A stretch of DNA of 64,000 nucleotides, from positions 47,135-111,134 of the forward strand of contig JAJPHF010000051.1 in the NCBI GenBank assembly GCA_021325365.1, written 5' to 3'. A model generated the notes under the pieces. That model did not search any database. It was not told the origin of the DNA and worked only from the letters and a program-made list of their open reading frames with translations. Below are positions 1 through 8,715 of this stretch, one piece after another. Position 1 is the first letter of the stretch, and each line of letters starts with the position of its first letter. Both the position numbers and the translations under genes were made by a program. The DNA comes from Pseudomonadota bacterium (GTDB taxonomy: Bacteria; Chloroflexota; UBA6077; JAJPHF01).

Positions 1-269
1 GTCGTCGCCGTGGAATGACGGAGATCATGGGGGCGCCGCGGCAAGCACGCCGCGGCCAAGGCCCGGTGGAAGGCCTCGTTCACCCGTGCAGGATCCAGCG
101 GTCTCCCGACCGCCGTGCAGAAGATCAGGTTATGATCTTCCCACCTGGGCCCGGCCGCAAGGCGGGCTTCGGCTTGACGAGCGAAGCGCCATCCTCTCGT
201 CGGCCATCGTGTGCTCCTTGCCGTAGGTGTCTTGGCAACCCTTGGGAAAGCACACGGGGGCCGCCGGCG
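1..269 (-). pseudogene. Tyrosine recombinase (integrase) C-terminal remnant, runs off left edge
   Basis: Read on the minus strand, the frame from 269 down to 1 gives integrase-like text: an AxRQAEARLAAGP helix, then EDHNLIFCTAVGRPLDP, then AFHRALAAA, and the catalytic box HDLRHSTAT at 29-3. That box matches the conserved HxLRH motif of phage-type tyrosine recombinases. The frame is closed upstream by TGA at 270-272 and has no start codon, so at least the N-terminal two thirds is missing. The stretch just upstream of RQAEAR reads poorly against the family, suggesting small indels as well. The nucleophilic tyrosine would lie off the window. Best read as a decayed integrase; a more complete gene with a frameshift is the alternative. 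Confidence 0.62.
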
Positions 270-599
270 TCAAGGCTCCGCTTTTACACCACGCTCGGGG
301 AATCTATCTCCAGCTGGGGGACTGGGTGGGGTTGAAACTGCCTGGCACCCGCCAAGCGGCGCGAGGACGCGGGTTGCACCGGTTGAGGGACGCGGCGCGG
401 TGTGGCTTTACACGATTGCTGGGGCCGTCGCCCTGGTCTCCCCGGGGGCAGGCCCCCGGCCGCGTGAGGGTGGGCCGTGGGACGTAATGAGGGGCGTGCC
501 CTCTACGAGCCGGGCTGGAGGCGGGCTACGATGGTTGCAGGCACCGAGCCAATCCCGGGGCAGCGCCCGCGCCTGGCGGGCGCGAGCCCCACCCGTCGC

Positions 600-654
600 G
601 GCCTCGGCAGGGCGGGCACCCGATTGACCGTCCGCCGCCCGTCCTGCCGAGGCC
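600..654. repeat. Inverted repeat, 18-bp arms with one mismatch
   Basis: Arms 600-617 and 637-654 (GGCCTCGGCAGGGCGGGC and its complement with one mismatch) enclose a 19-nt loop. There is no T-run, so it is not a classical terminator, and no gene ends beside it. Confidence 0.7.
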
Positions 655-782
655 GCCAAGCGGGCTCTTCGCGGCCCTCCCCGCGGCCCGACGATGGTGA
701 CCTCACTCGGGGACTGCTCACGCCTACTGCGCGGGTTATCGCGGCTTGCGGTCGGGCTGAGCGCTCAGGCTAGGCCGGGGCG

Positions 783-822
783 GCGGCCTGTGGCGCTGGC
801 CGGATGCTGCGCCACAGGCCGC
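783..822. repeat. Perfect inverted repeat, 14-bp arms
   Basis: Arms 783-796 (GCGGCCTGTGGCGC) and 809-822 are exact reverse complements around a 12-nt loop. It lies about 200 bp upstream of the SDR gene and has no T-tract. Its role is unknown: a transcription end for a lost gene or a mobile-element end. Confidence 0.7.
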
Positions 823-1026
823 GGGCGGGCATGACACTCGCCCCGACGACACCGCGGCCACCCACGCTGCACAGCAAGCCGTTCGTACGACACGAGGACC
901 GGTCGCGTTGCGGACGCAGGCTCCCTGCACGTGCCATCTTTGCGGCGCGCTAGTCACGGTCGCACGCGGCACCGCGGCGCAGGCGGTGGTGGCCCCACTA
1001 CGCTGGTGGGACGAGGAGGCGCAGGC

Positions 1027-1836
1027 GTGGCAATGGCGAGTAGCTTGTTCGCGGAGGCCGCGAGTCGAGTGGCCTTGGTTACGGGCGCGGCGTCGGGGAT
1101 CGGCGCGGCGACGGCGCTGCGACTGGCGCGGGAGGGGGTCGGCGGACTGTTGCTGGTCGATCGGGACGCGGCGGGCCTGGAGCGCGTGGCGGGTAAGCTG
1201 GCCCTGCCCCAGGGGCGGGTGCTGATTCGCGCCCACGACGTGGTGGACGAGGCGGCCTGGACCGCGACGGAGGCGTTGATCGGGGAGCGGCTCGGGCGGC
1301 TCGATCTGGCGGTGGCGAACGCGGGCGTGGCGGGTGGCGGGGCGATCGTGGACCGCTCGTTCGCTGACTGGCGACACATCCTGTCCACGAACCTGGACGG
1401 CGCGTTCCTGACACTGCGGACGAGTATGCGGCTGATGCAGCAGGGGCAGCGGGGCGGCGCGATCGTGGTGGTCGCCTCGGCCGCGGCGGTGAAGGCAGAG
1501 AGCGGCACGTCGGCCTACGCGGCGTCGAAGGCGGGCGCGCTGCAGTTGGCGCGGGTGGCGGCAAAGGAGGGCGCGAGCGACCGCATCCGCGTGAACAGCG
1601 TCTTGCCGGGCGGGGTGGTCACGCCGATCTGGCGGACGGTGCCGGTGTTTCAGGACCTGGTGGCGCAAGCGGGCAGCGAGGAGGCGGCGTTCCAGGCGAT
1701 GGCGAAGATGGCGACGCCGCTGGGCCGCTACGCGACGGCCGAGGAGGTGGCGGAGCAGATCGTGTGGCTGCTCTCCGACCACACCGCGGCGATGACGGGC
1801 AGCGCGGTCCTGATCGACGGCGGCTACGTGCTGTGA
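1027..1836 (+). CDS. Short-chain dehydrogenase/reductase (SDR)
   Basis: A 269-residue classical SDR, an NAD(P)-dependent oxidoreductase of unknown substrate. Visible motifs in order are the nucleotide-binding TGAASGIG near the N-terminus, NAG (NAGVAG) closing the central beta strand, and the catalytic YAASK with the preceding serine-rich strand. The C-terminus ends in the usual glycine-rich segment before the last strand (DGGYVL). GTG at 1027 is preferred because GGAGG at 1015-1019 sits 7 nt upstream; ATG at 1033 is two codons further in. It converges on the next gene with only 8 nt between the stops. Substrate cannot be deduced. Confidence 0.88.
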   Translation: MAMASSLFAEAASRVALVTGAASGIGAATALRLAREGVGGLLLVDRDAAGLERVAGKLALPQGRVLIRAHDVVDEAAWTATEALIGERLGRLDLAVANAGVAGGGAIVDRSFADWRHILSTNLDGAFLTLRTSMRLMQQGQRGGAIVVVASAAAVKAESGTSAYAASKAGALQLARVAAKEGASDRIRVNSVLPGGVVTPIWRTVPVFQDLVAQAGSEEAAFQAMAKMATPLGRYATAEEVAEQIVWLLSDHTAAMTGSAVLIDGGYVL

Positions 1837-1844
1837 CAGCGGGC

Positions 1845-3194
1845 TCAGCCGCGTGTCCACCAGACGCCGAGGCGGAGGTAGAGCTGCTGGAGCGGCGTGG
1901 CGTCGGGGAACGCCTGGGGGATGAGCGCGGCATAGCCCGCATCGGGGTAGGCGCGGGCGGCGCGGGCGAGCAGCGGCGCTAGCGCGCGGCCGTCGAAGTC
2001 GAGATCGGGGTAGGGCCAGGGCGCGGCGCCGGTGGCAAACGGCACGAGGTAGTCGAGCGCGGCGCGGATGCCGCGCCCGTCGGGCGTCTCGTAACCCCAG
2101 AGATCGACGCCCGCGCGCGCGCCGAGCAGCGCCAGCGCCGTCAGGGCCTCCAGGTTGAAGGCGCTGTAGTGGAAGGGGCGGGTGCGCGCCAGCTCGCGGG
2201 GCTGGCGGCCGTCCGGCTCGATCTGGCTGGCGATGAGCGCCGGGCCCCGCTCAGCCGTGGTCGGCCGCGCCACGCTGTCCTGGCCCGTGAACAGCGCGTA
2301 GGCGGCGACCTGGGCGGCGTACCAGCTACCGTGGTTGTTCGGCGCGCGCGCCTCCTGCTGGCCGGCCGGGCTCTGCTGGAGCCAGGCGAGGAAGGCGGCG
2401 AACCAGGCGCGCAGGGCCGCGTCGTCGGCCGCGCTCCAGGCTAGGGCGCCGCCGAGCAGCGTGGCGGCATCGGTCACGGCGATGAATTGGCGGGCGTCGA
2501 TGATCCCCGTGCCGCGCTCGCCGGGCCGCCCGGGGACAGTCTGCGAGTAGCGCATATGAGGGTTCATGCGCGTGGCGGGGTCGAGGAACCAGGTGCGGAT
2601 GAGCAGCGCGGCGTGGTCGGCATAGCGGGGGTCGTCCGTGAGGTAGTAGGCGACGCCGAGGGTGCCGACGCTCTTGGTCAGCTGGTCGAGGGCGGCGAAG
2701 TCGTAGGTGTTGTCGCGGGACTGGGGGTTGACCTCGCCGTCGCGCTGGACGTAGGGGAGGCCGTCGGGGGTGTCGGGGTTCGGCCACCAATAGGGGCCGA
2801 CGCTGTAGTAGTCGTGGGGGTCGCCGCTGGGCGGGGTAGCGGTCTTGTCCATGACGGAGAAGGGGCCGGCGGCCAGGGCGCGGTCGGCCGCGCGGCCGAG
2901 CGCCGCCAGGGCGGGATCGGGCGAGCGGTGCGGCGCCTCGCCGCCGGCCGCGGTGGCGCGGCCGTCACTCGGGGTAGCCAGGCTAGCGTCGCGGAGGGAT
3001 TGGAGCGCCGCCGGGTCGAGCAGCAGGACCGCGGGCACGGCCTGGTCGAGGACGCGCGGCAGCGAGGGCCCGCTGAGCCACTTTGGCCCGCGGACGCGCG
3101 GCAGCGAGGCAGTGTCGGCGGGCGGGGCCGCGCCCCCACCCAGGCCGACGACGGCCGCCGCGAGCAGCGCCTTGAGCAGCGCGCGCCGGCGCAT
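1845..3194 (-). CDS. Exported alginate lyase family protein
   Basis: This 449-residue protein begins MRRRALLKALLAAAVVGLGG, a twin-arginine-like or Sec signal peptide, so it acts outside the membrane. The body carries family signatures of alginate-lyase-like alpha/alpha barrels: YYSVGPYWWPNP near residues 125-136, NNHGSWY in the central helix layer, and an ARTRPFHYSAFNLEAL segment. Family members cleave uronate-rich polysaccharides by beta-elimination using Asn, His and Tyr residues in these motifs. The usual partners of an alginolytic operon are absent, so the polymer is unknown. Length fits the family and the frame is intact. Confidence 0.82.
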   Translation of the reverse strand: MRRRALLKALLAAAVVGLGGGAAPPADTASLPRVRGPKWLSGPSLPRVLDQAVPAVLLLDPAALQSLRDASLATPSDGRATAAGGEAPHRSPDPALAALGRAADRALAAGPFSVMDKTATPPSGDPHDYYSVGPYWWPNPDTPDGLPYVQRDGEVNPQSRDNTYDFAALDQLTKSVGTLGVAYYLTDDPRYADHAALLIRTWFLDPATRMNPHMRYSQTVPGRPGERGTGIIDARQFIAVTDAATLLGGALAWSAADDAALRAWFAAFLAWLQQSPAGQQEARAPNNHGSWYAAQVAAYALFTGQDSVARPTTAERGPALIASQIEPDGRQPRELARTRPFHYSAFNLEALTALALLGARAGVDLWGYETPDGRGIRAALDYLVPFATGAAPWPYPDLDFDGRALAPLLARAARAYPDAGYAALIPQAFPDATPLQQLYLRLGVWWTRG

Positions 3195-3263
3195 GGCCGC
3201 TCCTCATTCGGCGCCGCGACCGCGCCCGGCCGCGGCCCTACCCCGGTATTATGCGCGACCCGG

Positions 3264-3695
3264 TCACGCGGGAAGCTGGAGGCTGCCGTCGGCGGCCAGC
3301 GGGAAGCCGGGGTTCCAGGCGACTTCCCAAGGGTAGCCGTCGGGGTCGGCGAAGTAGCCCGAGTAGCCGCCCCAGTCGGCCGCCGTGCCAGCCTTCAGCA
3401 ACCGCCCGCCCGCGGCGACCGCCTCGGCGAGCACGGCGTCGACCGCCTCGCGGCTGGGCACGTTGTGCGCGAGCGCGATGCCGGCGAAGCCGGAGCCGTC
3501 GGGCGGCAGGTGCGCGTCCGCGGCGAGCGCGGCGCGCGACCAAAGCGCGAGGACGGGGCCGCCGGTGCGGAAGAAGGCGACGACGCCGTCCACGCTGGCG
3601 CTGGAGAGCGGGAAGCGCAGCCCGTCGCGGTAGAAGCGCAGCGCGCGCTCCAGGTCGGCTACGCCTAGCGTGATCATGCTGATGCGCGGGTCCAC
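3264..3695 (-). CDS. VOC (glyoxalase/bleomycin-resistance fold) protein
   Basis: A 143-residue VOC-superfamily protein with the two beta-alpha-beta-beta-beta repeats typical of glyoxalase I-like metalloproteins. It opens ISMITLGVADLERALRFYRD, the usual first strand and helix, and ends with ADPDGYPWEVAWNPGF, where the glutamate is normally a metal ligand. The GTG start at 3695 follows GGGGAGGG at a 4-nt spacing. An ATG further upstream (3791) would add 32 low-complexity residues. It stands alone between the lyase and a long spacer. Substrate unknown. Confidence 0.8.
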   Translation of the reverse strand: MDPRISMITLGVADLERALRFYRDGLRFPLSSASVDGVVAFFRTGGPVLALWSRAALAADAHLPPDGSGFAGIALAHNVPSREAVDAVLAEAVAAGGRLLKAGTAADWGGYSGYFADPDGYPWEVAWNPGFPLAADGSLQLPA

Positions 3696-4057
3696 GATGC
3701 CCTCCCCGTCGGCTGATCTATAGCGGTATGCCGCCGGGCTGAGCGGCCGGCGGACGCCGGGGGCTGCGGCCTGCGGGCCGCCGGCGGCCACGAGACCCGC
3801 CCCTACGCGACGACAGCCTGCTAAAACCCGTGCCTACGACTCGGCGGCCGCTCGCCTTGCGGGCAACCTGCCCTTTTCAGAGGCCGGCCGCGCGCGTTGC
3901 GGGCCGCCCGCGCGCGCTCTCCAACATGGGCGATGCGGCGGCCCCTGCCGCGTGAATCCACTCCTCGAGGCGCCCTGCCGTCCGGAATGGACAGGCAGTG
4001 ACGCCGGCTGCCGCCGTGATGAGCCCGCGCTGCCCGGGTCAGGCGGGCGTGGGCGGG
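3696..4057. other. Intergenic stretch without a gene
   Basis: No convincing frame. It contains a CGCCCCTACG word near 3790-3800, one of several GTAGGGGCG-type words scattered in spacers of this window (also near 5205, 6628 and 41384). Confidence 0.5.
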
Positions 4058-5308
4058 CTAGGGCGGCTGGGCGTAGAGCTGGTCGACGAAGCCGCTGGCG
4101 TCGAGCTGCTGGACGAGGCTCAGGTCGACGAGGCGGTCGGGGTTGGCGGTCTTCGCGGAGGGTTGCTCCTCGACGAGCGAGTCGAGCACGCCCTGCATGG
4201 CGCCGGGCGTGGGCACGGGCACGCGCGGGAGCTGCGGCGCGTAGAACTCGTAGGCGGCGCGGGCGTAGTCGGGGTCGTCGATCTTGGCCCACTCGGCGAT
4301 GGCCCGCGCGCCCTCGTCGGGATGCGTCTTGAAGTAGTGGATGCCCTCGACGTAGGCGCGCATGAAGCGGTCGTAGAAGTCGGCCTCGCGCGCCAAGTCG
4401 CCGCGGCGCGCGGCGACGCCGTTGTTGGCGTAGGCGAGGTCTAGCTTCGTGAGGTCGGCCAGCACGGCGAAGTTGCCCTGGGCGATGGGCGCGGGCAGGG
4501 GCACGTTCAGCACCGTGCCGACCGCGGCGCCGTTGACGAGCGCCACCGTGCGCGCGTCGTTGCCCGCCCCGGCCGGCAGGATCGTGACGTCGCGGTCGGG
4601 CTCCAGCCCCCACTGGCGCAGGACCAGCCGGATGGCGGTGTCGGCCAGCGCGCCCTTGCGCGTGCCGCTCACCGCCTTGCCGCGCAGGTCCTCGGGCCGG
4701 TGGATGTCGGGCGTGGTCACGAAATAGTAGTCGAAGCGGTTGCTCTGGACGGCGATCACGGCGACGTCGGCGCCCTCCAGCGCGGCGCTGACGAACGCCG
4801 GCACGCCGCCGACCAGGACGGGCACGGTGCCCGAGACGAGCGCGGCCATCGAGTTCGTGCCGCCGCCGATGTACTGAAGCTCGGGGTCGAGCCCGTACTT
4901 GAGGAAGATACCGGCGTCCTTGGTGGCCTGGATGTTCCCGTTCGTGGGCGAGATGGAGCTGAGGCCGAGGACGAACGACACGGGTGCGGGCGGCGCGGGG
5001 CTGGCGGGGCTCGCCGCCGGGGCGGCCGCGGCCGGTGCGCTGGCCGGGCTCCCGCCGGGATCGGCGGGCTGGGCGACAGGCGCCGGCGCGGCGGCCGGGC
5101 CGCAGGCGGTGAGGCCGAGCGCCAGCGCGAGCAGGAGCGCCAGGATGGGGGCGGCGGGCGCGCGGCGGGTGGACGCGCGGCCGGCGCGCGCGCCGAATCG
5201 CGCCCCTACGGCGGCCGGCCGGGGCCGCGCGGTGTCGCGCCGGCCGGGCCGACGCTGGCAGGCGCCGCGCCAGGATCGTGCGAGGTCAGGCTGAGGCGCG
5301 CAACGCAT
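4058..5308 (-). CDS. ABC-type substrate-binding lipoprotein (NMT1/SsuA-like)
   Basis: 416 residues. A basic N-terminal region leads to a hydrophobic stretch ending in the lipobox LGLTAC (Cys69), then a Pro/Ala-rich linker and a periplasmic-binding-protein fold. It has the hallmarks of NMT1/THI5-like SBPs: an FLKYGLDPELQ strand, IGGGTNSMAALVSG, the PEDLRGKAVSG hinge and a C-terminal helix region. It would bind a small organic ligand at the outer membrane face. No permease or ATPase is adjacent. The gene ahead on the same strand is an amidohydrolase 23 nt away, so the pair is probably one transcript. ATG 5308 follows GGAG at 7 nt; the 50 residues before the signal are unusually long. Confidence 0.85.
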   Translation of the reverse strand: MRCAPQPDLARSWRGACQRRPGRRDTARPRPAAVGARFGARAGRASTRRAPAAPILALLLALALGLTACGPAAAPAPVAQPADPGGSPASAPAAAAPAASPASPAPPAPVSFVLGLSSISPTNGNIQATKDAGIFLKYGLDPELQYIGGGTNSMAALVSGTVPVLVGGVPAFVSAALEGADVAVIAVQSNRFDYYFVTTPDIHRPEDLRGKAVSGTRKGALADTAIRLVLRQWGLEPDRDVTILPAGAGNDARTVALVNGAAVGTVLNVPLPAPIAQGNFAVLADLTKLDLAYANNGVAARRGDLAREADFYDRFMRAYVEGIHYFKTHPDEGARAIAEWAKIDDPDYARAAYEFYAPQLPRVPVPTPGAMQGVLDSLVEEQPSAKTANPDRLVDLSLVQQLDASGFVDQLYAQPP

Positions 5309-5331
5309 CTCGTGCTCCGACAAGTCCGCCG

Positions 5332-6441
5332 CTACCGCGCCGCCGGCACCGCCAGGCCGTAGAGGCGGAGGGCGTTGTCGCACATGAGCTTGCGCTTCTG
5401 GGCGAGCGACACGTCGTCGCGCGCGACCATCGCGCGCACGGTGTTGGGGAACTTGCAGTCGCTGTGGTTGTAGTCGGAGGCGAAGACGACCCGGTCCTCG
5501 CCCAGCATGCCGAGCACCCACGGAAGGGTGCGCTCGTCGGGCTCGAACGAGTAGTAGCACTGCTCGGAGCGCATGTACTCGCCTGGCTCGCGGGTGAGCC
5601 AGGGCACGCACGGCTGCATGTACTCGTAGTGCTCGTCGAGCCGCTCGATCCAGTAGGGGACCCAGCCGGCGCCGGCCTCGAGGAAGGCGACGCGGAGGTT
5701 GGGGTGGCGCTCCAGCACGCCGCCCGACACGATGCACAGCGCGGCGATCATCTGCTCGAAGGCGTGGGTGACGACATGGACCATGTAGGCGTTGGTGAAG
5801 CGGTCGGCGGCCGCGGCGGGCCGCCCGGCACCGACGTGGACGCAGACCGGCACGCCGAGGCGCTCGGCCTCGGCGAAGAACGGCTCCAGCGCCGGGTCGT
5901 CGAGGTTGCGGCCGCCGCTGTGGGCCGGCGTGCCGACGGCGACGAAGCCGAGGTCGCGCACGGCGTGGCGCAGCTCCTCTACGGCGGCGGGCGGGTCCTG
6001 GATCGGCACGAGCGCAACGCCCTTGAGGCGCGCGGGGTCGGCGGCGCAGTACTCGGCGAGCCAGTCGTTGTAGACGCGCGCGGTGGCAGCGGCCAGCTCG
6101 GCGTCGTCGAAGAACGGCAGGCTGAGGAACACGCTCGTGCCGAACAGCACGGCCAGGTCGATTCCTTCGAGGTCCATGTCCTGGAGGCGCCGCACGGGGT
6201 CGTGCATGCCGGTCGTTTCGGCCGGGCGACGGCTGCGCGCCCCGCCGGCCTGGCCGGTGCCGCGTCCCTCCGGCTTCGGCCACAGCTTGCCCTCGGCGAG
6301 GAGGCGGGGGAAGCCGCGGTTGTCGGGGACCACGCGGGGCGCCCGCTCGCGCACGGACGGCGCGATGCGCGCGGCCCAGTCGATGTTCAGCTCCTGCACG
6401 TGCCCGTCGGCGTCGACGACGGGAAAACCCAGCGCGCTCAT
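5332..6441 (-). CDS. Amidohydrolase family (amidohydrolase_2) metalloenzyme
   Basis: A 369-residue TIM-barrel amidohydrolase related to the decarboxylase branch (ACMSD/resorcylate decarboxylase-like). The first strand carries DADGHVQE, contributing metal ligands, the middle shows VPVCVHVGAG, followed by LEAGAGWVPYWIERLDEHYEY, and the C-terminal strand shows FASDYNHSD with the conserved aspartate. Family members hydrolyse or decarboxylate aromatic or cyclic acids. It is followed 23 nt downstream by a lipoprotein SBP, suggesting uptake and conversion of the same compound. A Gly/Arg-rich insert after residue 55 is unusual but keeps frame. Confidence 0.85.
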   Translation of the reverse strand: MSALGFPVVDADGHVQELNIDWAARIAPSVRERAPRVVPDNRGFPRLLAEGKLWPKPEGRGTGQAGGARSRRPAETTGMHDPVRRLQDMDLEGIDLAVLFGTSVFLSLPFFDDAELAAATARVYNDWLAEYCAADPARLKGVALVPIQDPPAAVEELRHAVRDLGFVAVGTPAHSGGRNLDDPALEPFFAEAERLGVPVCVHVGAGRPAAAADRFTNAYMVHVVTHAFEQMIAALCIVSGGVLERHPNLRVAFLEAGAGWVPYWIERLDEHYEYMQPCVPWLTREPGEYMRSEQCYYSFEPDERTLPWVLGMLGEDRVVFASDYNHSDCKFPNTVRAMVARDDVSLAQKRKLMCDNALRLYGLAVPAAR

Positions 6442-6659
6442 CAGCGTACTCCCGCGGCGGTGTGCGGCCCGCCCCTGGCGCGGCCGTCGGCGCTAAGCGG
6501 CGCACCGGCCAGGACAGCAACTCGGTTGGTCGCGCAACTATGCCCCGCGCCTCGCAACGTGTCAAGGCGCAGCGGGGCCTTCCTGGCAGGCGGCGGTGGC
6601 ATGCAGCCTGCGTATCTCGCCGGGGCGAGCCCCTACGAGCACGACAGGAGGTTAGGACG

Positions 6660-6887
6660 ATGGCGCAGCGCGATCAGAGCACCGACTTCCGCGACCCGGG
6701 CGCCAAGAAGGAAGCCCATCTGGCGAACGAGCGCGATGCCCACCGGGCAGCGGGCCCTGACCGCATGCCGACCCCCGAGGAGGAGGAGGCCGCGGAGCGG
6801 GCGAAGATGCCGGCCGGCACGGCCAAGGCCTACGAGGAGGCGCTGGAGCGCGGCGCCCACCAGAAGGGCGAGGGGCGCATCGAATAG
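6660..6887 (+). CDS. Small highly charged hypothetical protein
   Basis: A 75-residue hydrophilic protein with no cysteine, dominated by Glu, Ala, Arg and Lys and likely helical or disordered. ATG 6660 is preceded by GGAGG at 6647-6651 with 8-nt spacing, which is good support for translation. No family recognised; the composition resembles small stress-type proteins. It is alone on the plus strand and converges with the rhodanese gene through a strong shared terminator. Confidence 0.65.
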   Translation: MAQRDQSTDFRDPGAKKEAHLANERDAHRAAGPDRMPTPEEEEAAERAKMPAGTAKAYEEALERGAHQKGEGRIE

Positions 6888-6896
6888 TAGCTGGCT

Positions 6897-6943
6897 GGCA
6901 GCACAAGAGGGACGCGCCGTAGGCGCGTCCCTCTTGTGCTGCC
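6897..6943. terminator. Bidirectional hairpin terminator
   Basis: Arms of 22 nt (6897-6918 and 6922-6943) are exact reverse complements with a 3-nt loop. It lies between two convergent genes and would serve both. Confidence 0.85.
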
Positions 6944-6959
6944 GGGAACGGGCGAACGG

Positions 6960-7358
6960 TTAGCTGCCGCCCTCGACGGGCAGGCCGGCGTTCTTCCAGC
7001 CGGTGGTGCCGCCGTCGATCATCGCCACGTTCGTGAACCCCATGTCCTTGAGCAGCTTCGCCGCCAGCGCCGCCTGGCCGCCGCCGCCGCAAGTCGTGAT
7101 GACGGCGCGCCCGCGGTCTTGCAGGCGCTCGTCGCGCATGCGCTCGGGCAGCTCCTGGTCGGCCTTGATGGGAAGGACGCCCAGCGGCACGTTGACGGCG
7201 CCCGGGATCACGCCGAGGGGCTGCAGGTCGGTCGGCTCGCGCACGTCGACGACGAGCGCGTTCGGGTCCTGCTGCATGCGCTGCTGGGCATCCTGTGGGC
7301 TGAGCACCGTCACCGCGTCGCGCGCCTCGGCGACCATCTGCCGGAAGGTCTTTGCCAT
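6960..7358 (-). CDS. Rhodanese-like domain protein
   Basis: 132 residues forming a single rhodanese domain with a short N-terminal helix. The family strand DVREPTDL is present, and the active-site loop TTCGGGGQAALAA carries the catalytic cysteine, followed by the usual MIDGGTTGW end. The loop CGGGGQ differs from the common CxxGxR, so sulfur-transfer specificity may differ. The start ATG 7358 follows AAGGAGGAGG at about 5 nt, a strong site. It probably acts in the cytoplasm in sulfane-sulfur transfer or sensing. Its promoter region is divergent from the Fur-family gene, so the peroxide regulator might affect both. Confidence 0.88.
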   Translation of the reverse strand: MAKTFRQMVAEARDAVTVLSPQDAQQRMQQDPNALVVDVREPTDLQPLGVIPGAVNVPLGVLPIKADQELPERMRDERLQDRGRAVITTCGGGGQAALAAKLLKDMGFTNVAMIDGGTTGWKNAGLPVEGGS

Positions 7359-7566
7359 GGGGACCTCCTCCTTACCGCGCCGCGCGGCGGGCGCGCGGCG
7401 TCCGCGGGCAGGCCTGAATCCGTAAAGACACTATAGCGGTTGTACCTGGCCGGCGCGCGCCGGCGCCAGTGGACGGGCCCGCGCCGGCGCGGACGCGGGA
7501 CGCGGCAGGCCGGGAAATACGGCTCGCGCCTCTTGACGCCCCCCGGCGGGACTCGCTATCCTTGGT

Positions 7567-7598
7567 TTAGACTTATTCTAAGATTGGACTAATTCTAG
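7567..7598 (+). promoter_or_regulatory. Two tandem Fur/PerR-type operator boxes
   Basis: 7567-7581 reads TTAGACTTATTCTAA, a 7-1-7 palindrome matching in 6 of 7 pairs, in the style of PerR/Fur boxes. 7584-7598 reads TTGGACTAATTCTAG, a direct repeat of it (12 of 15 identical) offset by 17 bp. Both lie directly before the Fur-family start codon in an AT-rich island, so autoregulation is likely. Confidence 0.72.
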
Positions 7599-7601
7599 AC
7601 G

Positions 7602-8072
7602 ATGGCGGCGGAGACACAGCGGTACGCGGCGCTTGCCGACGCGCTAGCGCGGAAGGGCCACCGGCTCACGCCCCAGCGCGAGGCGGTGCTGCGCGTGCTA
7701 GCGGCGTCCGCTGAGCATCCGAGTGTCGAGCAGCTTTACGCGCAAGCCCGCCGGCGGTGCCGCTCGACCAGCCGCGCCACCGTCTACAACACGCTCAGCG
7801 TGCTCAAGCAATTGGGCGAGATCGTCGAGCTGGAGTTCGCGGGGGGGGGCAACCGTTACGACGCTCGTACCCCCGAGCCGCACCCGCACCTGGTGTGTAC
7901 CCGGTGCGGGCGCATCGACGACTTCGATCCAGCCGAGCTGCGCATGGCCCTCGCGGCCGCGGCTGCCAGCAGTGGCTACCGCGTGACGGGTCGCCGGCTC
8001 GACTTCTACGGCGAGTGCCCCGGCTGTCAGGGCCAGCGCGCTGACCCGGGGCCGGCGGCGGCTCGCGCGTAG
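7602..8072 (+). CDS. Fur-family metalloregulator, PerR-like
   Basis: 156 residues: a winged helix (KGHRLTPQREAVLRVL, then SRATVYNTLSVLKQLGE as recognition region) followed by the dimerisation domain with PHPHLVCTRCGRIDDFD and a second CPGC. Together these form a structural Cys4 zinc site plus His ligands. Cys4 zinc and location next to rubrerythrin favour a peroxide sensor (PerR) over an iron-uptake Fur. There is no Shine-Dalgarno before ATG 7602 and the operator boxes touch the start, so the message may be leaderless. It heads a block with rubrerythrin (75 nt downstream). Confidence 0.88.
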   Translation: MAAETQRYAALADALARKGHRLTPQREAVLRVLAASAEHPSVEQLYAQARRRCRSTSRATVYNTLSVLKQLGEIVELEFAGGGNRYDARTPEPHPHLVCTRCGRIDDFDPAELRMALAAAAASSGYRVTGRRLDFYGECPGCQGQRADPGPAAARA

Positions 8073-8147
8073 CCAACCGAGGGGGAGGGGCAGGCCCGCG
8101 TGGGGCGGGTCTGATCCGAGACCAGACTGCCAGAAAGGGAGGACCCT

Positions 8148-8570
<423 letters not shown>

Positions 8571-8585
8571 GGCCCGCGGCAAGGC

Positions 8586-8612
8586 GGGGCTCTGGGGCGT
8601 CCCCAGAGCCCC
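8586..8612 (+). terminator. Hairpin terminator/attenuator after rubrerythrin
   Basis: A perfect 12-bp stem (8586-8597 with 8601-8612) and a 3-nt loop. It sits 15 nt after the rubrerythrin stop and about 100 nt before the Fe-S gene, so it can set the ratio of the two transcripts. Confidence 0.78.
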
Positions 8613-8715
8613 ACGGCCAGCAACGGCCAGGGTGCGGCCGCGGCGGGGAGCGAGTGGCTTCCCCCGCGGCCGCCTTGTCCTCGCGGAGTCTGGAAAGGTA
8701 GCACGAGGAGCGAGC

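Larger units (their letters stand above)
270..1026. other. Non-coding stretch between integrase remnant and SDR gene
   Basis: No reading frame here looks like a protein. It holds the two inverted repeats listed separately. A short plus-strand stretch around 926-1056 reads TCHLCG followed by a tryptophan-rich run and could be the remains of a zinc-ribbon gene. The flanking integrase remnant makes this look like an eroded mobile-element boundary. Confidence 0.5.

Noticed and set aside
908..1225. Plus-strand frame beginning with a CHLCG zinc-finger-like stretch and tryptophan-rich run
   Set aside because: After about 45 residues it becomes the shadow of the SDR gene in another frame. Too short to claim a gene; mentioned only as a possible remnant.
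4058..6565. One long minus-strand frame joining the SBP to the amidohydrolase region
   Set aside because: The upstream part is an Arg-rich antisense-frame shadow of the amidohydrolase gene. The real SBP starts at ATG 5308 with its own ribosome site.
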